Part shown: piece by piece, positions 1 to 7,429 of the stretch
Position numbering within the stretch: position 1 is the stretch's first letter
How the letters are laid out: every line of letters begins with the position of its first letter
Assembly: GCA_026707945.1 (NCBI GenBank)
Contig: JAPOVV010000074.1
Span: 124,001-188,000 of the forward strand
Length of the DNA: 64,000 nucleotides
Source: Gammaproteobacteria bacterium
GTDB lineage: Bacteria; Pseudomonadota; Gammaproteobacteria; Pseudomonadales; Azotimanducaceae
Direction of reading: 5' to 3'
Made by a program: the position numbers and the translations under genes
The notes under the pieces: model-generated
The model's database searches: none
Told to the model about the DNA's origin: nothing
What the model saw: only the letters and a program-made list of their open reading frames with translations

Positions 1-995
1 TCCGCCGGTATTCGATCTCCCGGTCTGACTTCGAACACGCTCCCAAGCTCGAGGTCGTCTACCGGACGCTCGCTCCATCGACCCGCCTCGTCGCGAAGTC
101 GCGCCGTCCTGGGCCGTAAATCCATGAGTTCACGCACTGCCGCCATCGTTGCCCGTTTAGCACGAGACTCTAGTCGTTTGCCGAGCAGAATGAATGTCAG
201 AATCAAGGCGGCGGCTTCGAAGTACATTTCGCCTTCTGCCGCTTCACCGAGTTGAAGCATCAGATACCAGCTGTAGAGATACGCAGCGGTGGTACCTAGC
301 ACTACGAGCACATCCATATTTGCGCTACCACCACGTAGCGCGTTGTACGCCGCACGATAGAAACGCGCACCGACCAAGAGCTGCAAGATGCTCGCAAGCA
401 CGACTTCTGCGGCCGGCATCATGTGAATCTCTTCCCAGCCGAAGAACTGCGCAAACATTTGCACCAAGAAGGGAATGCAGATAGCACACGACACGATGAG
501 CAGTAACTTTTCACGATCATCGGCGCGTTCGGCGTCCCGCGACGTCGCAACACTCTCAGTGGGGATTTGCAAGACGAACCCCACGTTCGCAATCGCGTCA
601 ACCAAGGCAACGTCAGCGAGGCTGCGCGCGACAAACGTGACTTGCGCCCGTTCTTCAGCGTAGTTCACGTCTACCGATAGCACACCGGGAACGTTGAACA
701 GCGCATCCTCCACCAAATTCGCATGACCAGGATCGGTCATACCTTCAATAAAGTAGATGCGCGATTGGGTCCCAACGTTGAAACCTGTGCGTTCAACGAT
801 CGACCTTAAGTCATCGAAGGCGATGATGGTAGGGTCTAAAACGAGCGTCGCTTTTTCTAAAGGTAAGTTGACGTTAGCTTTTTCTATGCCGTCGGCTCGA
901 TTAAACGCGCGCTCAAGCCGTGCAACACAAGCGCCGCACGTCATACCTCGGATATCTATAGATACGCGTTTCCGCGCTGTGGCCGTGGCGACCAT
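1..995 (-). CDS. copA: Copper-translocating P-type ATPase, N-terminal part (runs off window)
   Basis: Start ATG at 995; the frame stays open to base 1, giving about 331 residues, so the phosphorylation and ATP-binding domains lie outside the window. A heavy-metal-associated domain carries GMTCGACVARLE (residues 17-28, Cys20 and Cys23). A second HMA-like region (about 80-145, GMTDPGHAN) has lost its CxxC. Four hydrophobic segments follow (about 163-186, 197-219, 227-247, 258-274), then the start of the actuator domain with VRPGDRIP at 324-330. Family knowledge: these inner-membrane pumps export Cu(I) or supply copper to oxidases. Only 3 bases separate the upstream oxidase subunit III stop from this start, so the two are probably one operon, suggesting a role in oxidase assembly or copper balance (inference). 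FixI/CcoI is the alternative. Confidence 0.9.
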   Translation of the reverse strand, partial: MVATATARKRVSIDIRGMTCGACVARLERAFNRADGIEKANVNLPLEKATLVLDPTIIAFDDLRSIVERTGFNVGTQSRIYFIEGMTDPGHANLVEDALFNVPGVLSVDVNYAEERAQVTFVARSLADVALVDAIANVGFVLQIPTESVATSRDAERADDREKLLLIVSCAICIPFLVQMFAQFFGWEEIHMMPAAEVVLASILQLLVGARFYRAAYNALRGGSANMDVLVVLGTTAAYLYSWYLMLQLGEAAEGEMYFEAAALILTFILLGKRLESRAKRATMAAVRELMDLRPRTARLRDEAGRWSERPVDDLELGSVFEVRPGDRIPA

Positions 996-998
996 TCG

Positions 999-1616
999 TT
1001 AGGAGGTAATAAATAAACCTACCATCGCAACCCAAACAAATAATAGAAAGTGCCAATATAGCGCGCACTGATCTATCGCATTCTTCATCCGAGTGAATGA
1101 GCCGTCGACCTTTATGTATCGGATCGCACGATACCACGCGATCAGTCCACCGAGTAAGTGAACGCCGTGAATGCCTGTGATCGTGTAGAAGAATGCATTC
1201 GCTGGGTTGCTCTGAGCGGTATATCCGAGATCGAAGAGTTGCTTCCACGCAACTAGCTGTAGCACGAGAAATACGAACGTGAGGACGCCCGCCGTGATGA
1301 AGCGAACACGAACGGCGTCAATCTGTTCTTTCGGCAATGCGGCACGTGCCCATTCAAAAGCGCCACTAACTACAAACAGAACTAGCGTGTTGAACCAAAT
1401 TAACCAAGGTTCCGGGGTCGAAACCCAATCCGTACTGAACGCTTTCCGCATGTGGTACGCCGAGAATAGGAGGAAAAACAACACTCCAACGACGCACAGG
1501 AACAGTACCAATGCGACTTTGCGATTCGTCGCCGTAAAGTAGCTCGTATGAAGATCTACGACGTTGCCTTCTGGCGGAAGCCAGGGCTTTTCCAGGATTT
1601 TTTTAAAGAAACCCAT
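999..1616 (-). CDS. Cytochrome c oxidase subunit III family protein
   Basis: 205 residues with five hydrophobic segments, the usual size for the short five-helix form of heme-copper oxidase subunit III. Typical stretches are GIHGVHLLGGLIAW (about 147-160) and the C-terminal YWHFLLFVWVAMVGLF. A cytoplasmic N-terminus (MGFFKKILEKPWLPPEGN) precedes the first helix. Subunit III is an integral inner-membrane subunit that helps stabilise the oxygen-reducing core. The catalytic subunits I and II are not in the window. The gene directly precedes the CopA-type ATPase, consistent with respiratory-chain context. NorE-like accessory proteins have the same fold and cannot be excluded. Confidence 0.85.
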   Translation of the reverse strand: MGFFKKILEKPWLPPEGNVVDLHTSYFTATNRKVALVLFLCVVGVLFFLLFSAYHMRKAFSTDWVSTPEPWLIWFNTLVLFVVSGAFEWARAALPKEQIDAVRVRFITAGVLTFVFLVLQLVAWKQLFDLGYTAQSNPANAFFYTITGIHGVHLLGGLIAWYRAIRYIKVDGSFTRMKNAIDQCALYWHFLLFVWVAMVGLFITS

Positions 1617-1785
1617 TCAGATTTTTAGCTAGAAGTGATGTGTCTCGTGCCAACCATATGAACCATCACATAGCTAATGACTGGCGCTTAGAAACGAGAA
1701 AACCGGTTGATGAACCGCGGGGAAAATTATAAAAACGGGGGCGTTATTAACGACACTCGCAAAAAGCAACGCAAGAAGACGCATC

Positions 1786-2883
1786 GTGACCAAGACATCA
1801 ATCCTCACCGGTAAGGCTAGTGACTTCCTGAAGATCGGCGTCGGTGCCGCGGGTCGCGGTGACCTCGATACGCTCAAGCAGGTTCTTTCCGAATGTCCTG
1901 AGTGGCGCACTCGAATCGGTTCACACGGGAGAACGATGTTGTGGGAAGCATCATTTCGCGGCCGTCTCAATGTCGTCTCGCATCTGCTCGATACGTACGA
2001 CGACATCGATATTGAAGCAAGAGGATGCCACTATACGCCGCTGCTCGTCGAGATCAGCCCACTCTGTGCCGCGATTTTTAAAAAACGAGCTTCGGTTGTG
2101 AGTCGTCTCGAAGACGCTGGCGCACGACGTGATGTTCTTACTTCAACATTTCTTGGCGAAATCGACATAGTCAGAGAATTGATCAGCGATAAACCAAGTC
2201 TCGTTAACGAAGAGTTCTACCAACACGACCCGCACTTCAACGCGACGCTCTTGCACTACGCGGTCAGCGGTGTTCATCAGAACATCGTGGAATTGCTCAT
2301 CGATCAAGGTGCAAAGATCCGACCTCACAGTGATCTACTTCTGCGCTTCGCGCTCTGGCGTGGAAATGCGGAGATACTCCGGCTACTACTTGAAGCTGGT
2401 CTCGATGTGACTCAGAAAACCTTACTTCAAGGCGATGTTGGCGATACTCGTGTTATAGAAATGCTTAAATCGTTCGGCGCAAAAATCGAGATTGACGCGA
2501 GCCAGAACGGTTGGCCGTCATTGGTATACATCTGCCGTGGCGACCGAGGTGGCAATCCCAAGATCGTTCACGATCTGCTCGACCAAGGCGCGGACGTCAA
2601 TGTCACTAATTACAAAGGGCAAACCGCTCTCCACTGCGCTGCAAAAGCGGGTTTTGTCGAACCGGTTCGAATTCTGTTAGCTCATGGCGCGAACGTAAAC
2701 GCTCAAGATCGCGATGGTGATACGCCGCTACATTGCGCATGTCGGTCGTCCATCAAGAACCACGAGAACCTACAGCAAGTCATCGATCTATTGATTGAAA
2801 ACGGCGCTAGTCTGCTTGTAGAAAATCGCCAAGGACGAACGCCGAAGCAAGTACTGCGGCGCTCAGCAAACCTCGTTCTTTAG
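1786..2883 (+). CDS. Ankyrin repeat protein
   Basis: 365 residues from a GTG start. Ankyrin units are visible along the length: a degenerate N-terminal one (GRTMLWEASFRGRLNVVSHL, about 49-68), middle ones (LLHYAVSGVHQNIVELLIDQG, LLLRFALWRGNAEILRLLLEAG) and two canonical C-terminal units (GQTALHCAAKAGFVEPVRILL, then GDTPLHCACR extending to LIENGAS). No signal peptide or membrane segment is seen, so it is probably a cytoplasmic protein-binding scaffold. Its size and layout match the second ankyrin protein at 28855-29949, which may be a distant paralogue. Partner unknown. It diverges from the oxidase subunit III gene across a 169-base gap. Confidence 0.85.
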   Translation: MTKTSILTGKASDFLKIGVGAAGRGDLDTLKQVLSECPEWRTRIGSHGRTMLWEASFRGRLNVVSHLLDTYDDIDIEARGCHYTPLLVEISPLCAAIFKKRASVVSRLEDAGARRDVLTSTFLGEIDIVRELISDKPSLVNEEFYQHDPHFNATLLHYAVSGVHQNIVELLIDQGAKIRPHSDLLLRFALWRGNAEILRLLLEAGLDVTQKTLLQGDVGDTRVIEMLKSFGAKIEIDASQNGWPSLVYICRGDRGGNPKIVHDLLDQGADVNVTNYKGQTALHCAAKAGFVEPVRILLAHGANVNAQDRDGDTPLHCACRSSIKNHENLQQVIDLLIENGASLLVENRQGRTPKQVLRRSANLVL

Positions 2884-2962
2884 AAACATTGAATTTCCTG
2901 AATGAGCGTGCCGATCAAATCACGACTGGACTCAGACATCGAACGTGGATTAGTCGATAGAT

Positions 2963-3760
2963 CTAGAGCTTTGAGATATTCCCAGTGCCAAGAATCCTGC
3001 TTGAGACTTCCGGAGTACCGTCGTATGTCACGTCTCCTGTCCCCATGATGGTGACGTTTAGTTCATCCGATGCATGTATCCGAACATCACCTGCACCGCG
3101 CACGTTTACTTCGGCTACCGCAGACTTCAGTCCAATTCCACTAAAGTCTCCGCCACCATTAATAGTCACCTCGCATGATGTCGTCGTACCTTCTTTGACG
3201 GCAATCTCTCCTGCGCCATTAATAGACGTTGAGAAATGATCAAACTCACCTTCCTCGATTGAGACAGTACCTGCACCATTTATTTTGAATTCAATTTTCT
3301 CGGTATCAATCGCACCTAAATCGAAGATACCTGCGCCGTTTATCGAAACTTCTAATTCAGGCATCGTCAGGTCTTTTGCGGACATTTGACCACCCCCAAG
3401 CATCTTCAAGGTGTCTATCGAATGGAAGTAGATCGTCCCTTCGACCTGGAGATGAGGTCGAGTACAACGTTTCCCGAAGCCACAATCCCGTGTGATCTCT
3501 AGTTCGCCTCGTCTCACATCGACTACAAGCTCGTCTTGATTTCCTCTAACGAGTTTCAGTGAGACTCGATGCTCATCGCTCTGAACGAGTTCGATGTTTC
3601 CGCTCACTGACATATTTATCTTGGTAAATTCCGCCACGTTCTTGTCGAGTTCATCCCCCAAAATGCTTCCCGAAAAGCAAATCAGTGCGACGACTAAAAA
3701 CGTGCGTGTTAGAGTTGATATATGAGACATCATCACAGATTCGAACGAACAGTTAGCCAA
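2963..3760 (-). CDS. Secreted GIN-domain (DUF2807) protein
   Basis: 265 residues. An N-terminal hydrophobic segment (TRTFLVVALICFSGSILGDE) looks like a Sec signal peptide; translation may begin at one of the internal Met codons (residues 10, 11) just before it. The rest is a regular beta-rich repeat with recurring SINGAG, KINGAG, INGGGD, NVRGAGDV and IMGTGDV motifs about every 18-22 residues, the pattern of head GIN-domain / DUF2807 proteins, which form a beta-helix. Exact roles are poorly known; it is probably periplasmic or surface-exposed. Two Cys in CGFGKRC may form a disulphide. It converges with the ankyrin gene, 79 bases apart. Confidence 0.8.
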   Translation of the reverse strand: MANCSFESVMMSHISTLTRTFLVVALICFSGSILGDELDKNVAEFTKINMSVSGNIELVQSDEHRVSLKLVRGNQDELVVDVRRGELEITRDCGFGKRCTRPHLQVEGTIYFHSIDTLKMLGGGQMSAKDLTMPELEVSINGAGIFDLGAIDTEKIEFKINGAGTVSIEEGEFDHFSTSINGAGEIAVKEGTTTSCEVTINGGGDFSGIGLKSAVAEVNVRGAGDVRIHASDELNVTIMGTGDVTYDGTPEVSSRILGTGNISKL

Positions 3761-3991
3761 ATAGACAGGATCGCAGCGTAATAGTTAGTTTTTAGGCTTG
3801 ATGAATACGCTTGGTAGCGGTTGAATTGACATCGTCAAAGAGCGTATCGAAATTAGCCAGTCCCTCAGTAATAACTCATTGATCTGCAATCTTTTTACGA
3901 GTAATCCATGATCGATTATCTGTCCTACCAAGTGTTTAGAGGCACTGAATCTTCGCTGACGTTTCACGTGTGAATCGGTAGTGATCGAAGA

Positions 3992-4654
3992 TTATTTGGC
4001 GCGACGCACCCAGTCTTTCTTGGCAAACTCCTCACCTTTCGATGAGGCAGCTGAATAAAAAAACGACACGCCGCGTCGACTTCGTTCGGATTGGTTCGGG
4101 TAAGACCAGTGGATTGTTAACGAGCTATGAACTGCGGCATCGCCTGGATTAAGTTCAACCGCAAACGCGCCTTCCGTCGATTCGTCAAAACCAGACAGTC
4201 CGACCTTGCTCTCGTACCGATGCTTATGTGATCCCTTTACGTAATACAGGCACCCGTTTTCCTTTCTCGTATCGTCCAGTGCGATCCATAGTGTTGCGCC
4301 CGCTCTTCGGTGACCCAATGCGTCAAAATGTGGCGCTATCCCAATTTCCTCGCCTGGCAATCTATCAAAAAAAGCCGCCGTGGCTGGGTGCAATTCATCG
4401 TCGATTAATTGTGAGACGACCTTAGCAGGTCGACCTTTGCGGAGTAGCTGATCGAACCACTCGTCATGGACGTTTAGGTTCTTTAACGTACCGGCGAATG
4501 CCTTCGCGTTTTTAAATCGCTCGCGGTGCTTTCCCTTGTCCAGGTACGCTTCAGTTCGAGCGTCTAACTCCACGAGTTCTTCATGGTTTAAAAAGTTGGG
4601 TATGACCACGCAACCATCTCGAGAGAATGCCTCTCGTATCGCATCTAAGTCCAT
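3992..4654 (-). CDS. Phytanoyl-CoA dioxygenase (PhyH) family protein
   Basis: 220 residues, start ATG 4654. Fe(II)/2-oxoglutarate dioxygenase signature: HxD triad (His109, Asp111 in PHFDALGHRR), distal His182 in the family-typical TIHWSYPNQS, and Arg191/193/194 for 2-oxoglutarate binding. The N-terminal pattern GCVVIPNFLNHEELVEL is also usual for PhyH proteins. It lacks a signal peptide and is probably a cytosolic hydroxylase of a small molecule. The substrate cannot be inferred. It is a stand-alone gene between a short gap and the Sel1-repeat gene. PhyH family members range from about 200 to 300 residues, so this is a compact one. Confidence 0.85.
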   Translation of the reverse strand: MDLDAIREAFSRDGCVVIPNFLNHEELVELDARTEAYLDKGKHRERFKNAKAFAGTLKNLNVHDEWFDQLLRKGRPAKVVSQLIDDELHPATAAFFDRLPGEEIGIAPHFDALGHRRAGATLWIALDDTRKENGCLYYVKGSHKHRYESKVGLSGFDESTEGAFAVELNPGDAAVHSSLTIHWSYPNQSERSRRGVSFFYSAASSKGEEFAKKDWVRRAK

Positions 4655-4730
4655 ATGCGATTTTGATCGTTACTAGTCATCACAACGATGTTCGTATACC
4701 GATAAGAGCAGCAGCTATTCATATTGAAAC

Positions 4731-5453
4731 CTAGATGCAAGGCGTTACCGAAATGGCTGCGATCCCCATTTCGCCACCGCTCTCGCTTTGAAGGCTTTCG
4801 ATGCCTTGAATGAGACAGAGGTCGTAGTTGTCGGCCGCGGAACGGAACCGATAAATATCCTTGACTTCACAATTGAGCCAAGACATGTGAGACCCCGCAC
4901 TCCGGATCATTTGACACTTAGTACCCGTCGCGTCGGAACCGTACTTGGCGCGTTCAGCCGCAACTAACGCTTCGACTCTGGAAACTGCACTTTCCGGTAT
5001 TTCGCGAAGCAAAGCACGATACTGCTTACTGATGGCCGGGTCCGTTCTTGGCTCGGCAGCAACGCCGATCCACGTGATGCCCTTAACGGCATCGCGCTCA
5101 GTGGTACCGAGCCCGTATGCATAAATTGCGCCTAAGCGTGCCTGGCTCATCTTGAAGCCCAACTGCGCGCCGACCTCAAGAAAAGGTTTTGCGTCGTCAT
5201 AACGACGCATCTTGTAGAGTTGACCTCCTCGAGCGTTCGCGTTGTAGTAGTGAATCACCTCGAATTTGTTCATATCTTCAATGTCAGGAAGTTGTCCTTC
5301 AACGACAATCTCTTCCATGGGTTGTGAGGTCGGTACTTGTATGCTGTCAGGCTGCTGCGCAAAGTTTGTAGCGCTTGGCAGCAAAATCAACAATGCCAAG
5401 GCAAAAACGGTGCGGCGTATCAATCTAGGACACAAGACAGTCGACCCTTCCAC
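4731..5453 (-). CDS. Secreted Sel1-repeat protein
   Basis: 240 residues from GTG 5453. The N-terminus has arginines followed by a hydrophobic core and SATNFAQQ, a probable signal peptide cleaved near residue 33. A short EEIVVEGQLPD segment resembles the N-terminus of TonB-dependent receptor plugs, but nothing else does. Residues about 75-130 contain a Sel1/TPR-like unit (AKPFLEVGAQLGFKMSQARL, then GAIYAYGLGTTERDAVKGI). The C-terminus has two Cys positions around CQMIRSAGSHMSWLNCEVKD and a final CI. Sel1 proteins are usually adaptors. It faces away from the PspB-like genes. Specific role unknown. Confidence 0.7.
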   Translation of the reverse strand: MEGSTVLCPRLIRRTVFALALLILLPSATNFAQQPDSIQVPTSQPMEEIVVEGQLPDIEDMNKFEVIHYYNANARGGQLYKMRRYDDAKPFLEVGAQLGFKMSQARLGAIYAYGLGTTERDAVKGITWIGVAAEPRTDPAISKQYRALLREIPESAVSRVEALVAAERAKYGSDATGTKCQMIRSAGSHMSWLNCEVKDIYRFRSAADNYDLCLIQGIESLQSESGGEMGIAAISVTPCI

Positions 5454-5501
5454 GTTCTTCGCCTCTTTGAGTGAAGCGGTTTAAGAAAATTCAGATATGG
5501 T

Positions 5502-5520
5502 GAATTAGACCACGATTTAA
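5502..5520 (+). promoter_or_regulatory. Candidate upstream activator box, copy 1
   Basis: GAATTAGACCACGATTTAA lies 84 bases upstream of the GG of the -24 element at 5586. Almost the same sequence occurs at 6065-6083, 83 bases before the second -24 element. The repeated position suggests a binding site for a sigma-54 enhancer-binding protein, possibly PspF-like. No experimental consensus was matched. Confidence 0.5.
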
Positions 5521-5567
5521 TGCAATCTGCTATTTGCACCTTCCTAATCACATAGTTTATTTCTTTA

Positions 5568-5580
5568 AATCAATAACTTA
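5568..5580 (+). promoter_or_regulatory. IHF site, copy 1
   Basis: AATCAATAACTTA fits the IHF consensus WATCAANNNNTTR at every defined position. It ends 5 bases before the GG of the -24 element, the same spacing as in the second copy, and sits between the upstream box and the promoter, where IHF bends DNA at sigma-54 promoters. Confidence 0.6.
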
Positions 5581-5583
5581 ACT

Positions 5584-5600
5584 TTGGCACGCATATTGTC
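5584..5600 (+). promoter_or_regulatory. Sigma-54 (-24/-12) promoter, copy 1
   Basis: TTTGGCACGCATATTGTC (5583-5600): GG at 5586-5587 and GT at 5598-5599 with exactly 10 bases between. The -24 half, TGGCACG, is perfect; the -12 half has GT instead of GC. Predicted transcription start is near 5611, just before the PspB-like start at 5632. Confidence 0.7.
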
Positions 5601-5631
5601 TTATATAAAAGGAAGCAAAAATGGAGTCGAC

Positions 5632-5859
5632 ATGGAATTAACGACTTTTGTCGTACTGATCGTATTGATCAGCTGTTCGACCGGCGTCATCACATCGTAC
5701 TTTAAGTCGAAGAAACGCGCGAGCCAGACGTTATTGAAACGCATTGAACGAATCGAGAAACGGATATCTGACGATCCGCTAGAAGAACGAGTACAGGCGC
5801 TAGAAGCCATCCTCACGGATGAGAAGCGCCGGCTGGATCGCGAAATTCGAAGTCTGTAG
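5632..5859 (+). CDS. PspB-like envelope stress membrane protein, copy 1
   Basis: 75 residues from ATG 5632, chosen because GGAG lies 5 bases upstream and because the predicted sigma-54 transcript starts near 5611, which rules out the longer frame from 5584. One N-terminal membrane helix (about 5-22) is followed by a basic YFKSKKR stretch and a coiled coil. The C-terminus RVQALEAILTDEKRRL resembles the conserved PspB ending (RxQALExILD). Known PspB is a small inner-membrane protein which, with PspC, relieves PspA inhibition of PspF. The LISC segment resembles a lipobox, but the charge pattern favours a bitopic protein with a cytoplasmic C-terminus. No pspA, pspC or pspF is in the window. A tandem paralogue is at 6198. 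Confidence 0.7.
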   Translation: MELTTFVVLIVLISCSTGVITSYFKSKKRASQTLLKRIERIEKRISDDPLEERVQALEAILTDEKRRLDREIRSL

Positions 5860-6064
5860 TGGATGCTAGACTGATTTCTAGATGCAAAGGAGTGAGTCAG
5901 CTCGACCTACTGTCATAGGTACGAGCAAGCGAACTTTTCCAGTACCTCAAATCCACCAACAGGCGATATTTAATCGCGACATTGGTTCAGCGGAGTAAAC
6001 ACTCGCCGGTTCGTGCGAATGCGCCTACTCGATCGACAGATGAGATGACGTTCTTTTAGATAGT
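5860..6064. other. Spacer between the two PspB-like units
   Basis: About 200 bases with no convincing open frame and no strong hairpin followed by a T-run. It separates the first gene from the regulatory region of the second. Confidence 0.5.
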
Positions 6065-6083
6065 GATTTAGACCACGAATTGA
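6065..6083 (+). promoter_or_regulatory. Candidate upstream activator box, copy 2
   Basis: GATTTAGACCACGAATTGA shares TTAGACCACGA and nearly all flanking bases with the copy at 5502-5520 and keeps the same distance (83 against 84 bases) to the -24 GG. A TCTGCTAT element also follows in both, at 5526 and 6099, about one helical turn different in position. Confidence 0.5.
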
Positions 6084-6129
6084 CGTATAACGCTAAATTC
6101 TGCTATCTATTCAATAATAAATATAAATA

Positions 6130-6142
6130 AATCAATAGGTTA
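6130..6142 (+). promoter_or_regulatory. IHF site, copy 2
   Basis: AATCAATAGGTTA matches WATCAANNNNTTR fully and lies 5 bases before the GG of the -24 element, exactly as in copy 1. It is in an A/T-rich run, as natural IHF sites usually are. Confidence 0.6.
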
Positions 6143-6145
6143 GAA

Positions 6146-6161
6146 TTGGCATGAATGTTGC
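6146..6161 (+). promoter_or_regulatory. Sigma-54 (-24/-12) promoter, copy 2
   Basis: TTGGCATGAATGTTGC has GG (6148-6149) and GC (6160-6161) spaced by 10 bases, a full match to the invariant sigma-54 positions. The expected transcription start is near 6173, leaving a leader of about 25 bases. Confidence 0.8.
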
Positions 6162-6197
6162 CTATAATCAAAAAACAACTCAAAAAGGACTCGATCA

Positions 6198-6437
6198 ATG
6201 ATAGGCGAACCTTTCACCATGATTGTGCTGATCGTATTGATTGGTTGTGCTACGGGCGTACTATCGACCTACTTCAAATCGAAACATAAGTATCGTTCAG
6301 ACCCAGACCTTAGGGAGCGAGTGGAGAGACTTGAGGGTTTGATGGGCGATGGATCTTTAGAAGACCGAGTTCGTGCGTTAGAAACCATCGTAACGGACGA
6401 TAAACGAAGGCTCGACCGAGAAATACAAAGACTCTAA
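6198..6437 (+). CDS. PspB-like envelope stress membrane protein, copy 2
   Basis: 79 residues from ATG 6198, with AAGGA 8 bases upstream. Same plan as the gene at 5632: a hydrophobic N-terminus (about 8-22, MIVLIVLIGCATGVLSTYF), a basic junction, a coiled coil and the ending RVRALETIVTDDKRRLDREI, nearly identical to the paralogue. The LIGC segment would pass as a lipobox, but no basic residues precede it. With its own upstream box, IHF site and -24/-12 promoter, the whole unit looks like a tandem duplication of about 370 bp. Expected role, from family knowledge only: inner-membrane sensor or partner in a phage-shock-like response. Confidence 0.7.
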   Translation: MIGEPFTMIVLIVLIGCATGVLSTYFKSKHKYRSDPDLRERVERLEGLMGDGSLEDRVRALETIVTDDKRRLDREIQRL

Positions 6438-6559
6438 GCTCATACTCGCTTTTCGGTAATAAGCTCAAGCGATATTAAGTCGTTGAGCTTCGCTCGTTCA
6501 AATTTGTAGAATCGCCGTCACTTGGTTTTCACGCTCCCTAAAGCCAGCGTTGACAGTTA

Positions 6560-7423
6560 ATGAAGATCGAATCAATTACCGAAAACTTCGGCGCAGTCGT
6601 CACAGATATCGCACTCAATGCGCTTTCTGAACCGGATTTTCGAACGATCGAGCAGGCATGGTTTCGCTACGCCGTACTGGTGTTCCCCCATCAGCACCTA
6701 TCAAATGAAGACCACTTTGCTTTCACGCGCCGCTTCGGACGTTTGGAGAAAGGGCTACCGGGGATCAATACAAAGATGCGTCCGAATATCGGTAATACCG
6801 ACAATGAAGGTAAGGTGTTGCCACGTGAACACATCGGTCGTGTATTCAACATAGGTAACTCTCTCTGGCACTCCGACAGTTCGTATAAACGAGTCGGGGC
6901 TAAGGCATCGTTACTCGCTGCACACGAAGTACCGACCGAGGGCGGTGAAACTGAATGGGCTGATATGCGCGCAGGATACGACGCGTTATCGGACGACATG
7001 AAGCGCTTTCTTTCTGACAAGATTGCCGTACACAGCTATGCGTTTAGTCACTCCTGGCACTATGGTTTGCGCGTTATGCCGGAGGAAGGATTGCGACAAC
7101 TTCCACCAGTAGAGCACCCCATCATAAAAGTTCATCCAGATTCCAAGCGACACGTTTTGTTTGTAGGGCGACACGCAAGCCACATCATTGGCGAGGACTT
7201 CGAGTCGAGTCGTAAGTTATTGCGAGAATTGACGTTCGAAGCGGCTCAGCCCCCACGAACGTTTGGGCATCGGTGGGATGTGGGGGATATTGTGATTTGG
7301 GATAACCGCTGCGTTTTGCATCGTGCTCGCGCGTCGCCGCCCGACCAAGCGCGAAAAATGGTTCGTTCTACAGTCGCAGGGGACGCGCCAGACAACGAGT
7401 GGGCGGTTGTCGAAGCAGCGTAA
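6560..7423 (+). CDS. TauD/TfdA-family 2-oxoglutarate dioxygenase
   Basis: 287 residues. The Fe(II) triad is His104-x-Asp106 (LWHSDSSY) and His254 (WDNRCVLHRAR); Arg265/Arg269 near RKMVRSTV can bind 2-oxoglutarate. The family pattern EVPTEGGETEWADMRAGYDAL (about 123-143) is clear, and length is normal for TfdA-type enzymes. Such enzymes hydroxylate substrates such as taurine or aryloxyalkanoates, causing cleavage. The substrate here is unknown. It converges with the enoyl-CoA hydratase gene with only 6 bases between, and the next genes are also catabolic. Confidence 0.9.
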   Translation: MKIESITENFGAVVTDIALNALSEPDFRTIEQAWFRYAVLVFPHQHLSNEDHFAFTRRFGRLEKGLPGINTKMRPNIGNTDNEGKVLPREHIGRVFNIGNSLWHSDSSYKRVGAKASLLAAHEVPTEGGETEWADMRAGYDALSDDMKRFLSDKIAVHSYAFSHSWHYGLRVMPEEGLRQLPPVEHPIIKVHPDSKRHVLFVGRHASHIIGEDFESSRKLLRELTFEAAQPPRTFGHRWDVGDIVIWDNRCVLHRARASPPDQARKMVRSTVAGDAPDNEWAVVEAA

Positions 7424-7429
7424 CGGCTA

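Noticed and set aside
1674-2006. 110-residue minus-strand frame across the ankyrin gene start
   Set aside because: Shadow of the plus-strand ankyrin frame without family features.
3785-3967. 60-residue minus-strand frame between the GIN-domain and PhyH genes
   Set aside because: No start signal, no family, and composition like non-coding neighbours.
5632-6437. Lipoprotein interpretation of LISC and LIGC in the PspB-like proteins
   Set aside because: No basic residues precede the hydrophobic stretch, and basic residues follow it, favouring a bitopic protein with a cytoplasmic C-terminus.
6461-6490. Inverted repeat AAGCTCAA / TTGAGCTT after the second PspB-like gene
   Set aside because: Loop of 14 bases and no T-run, so it is not a convincing terminator.
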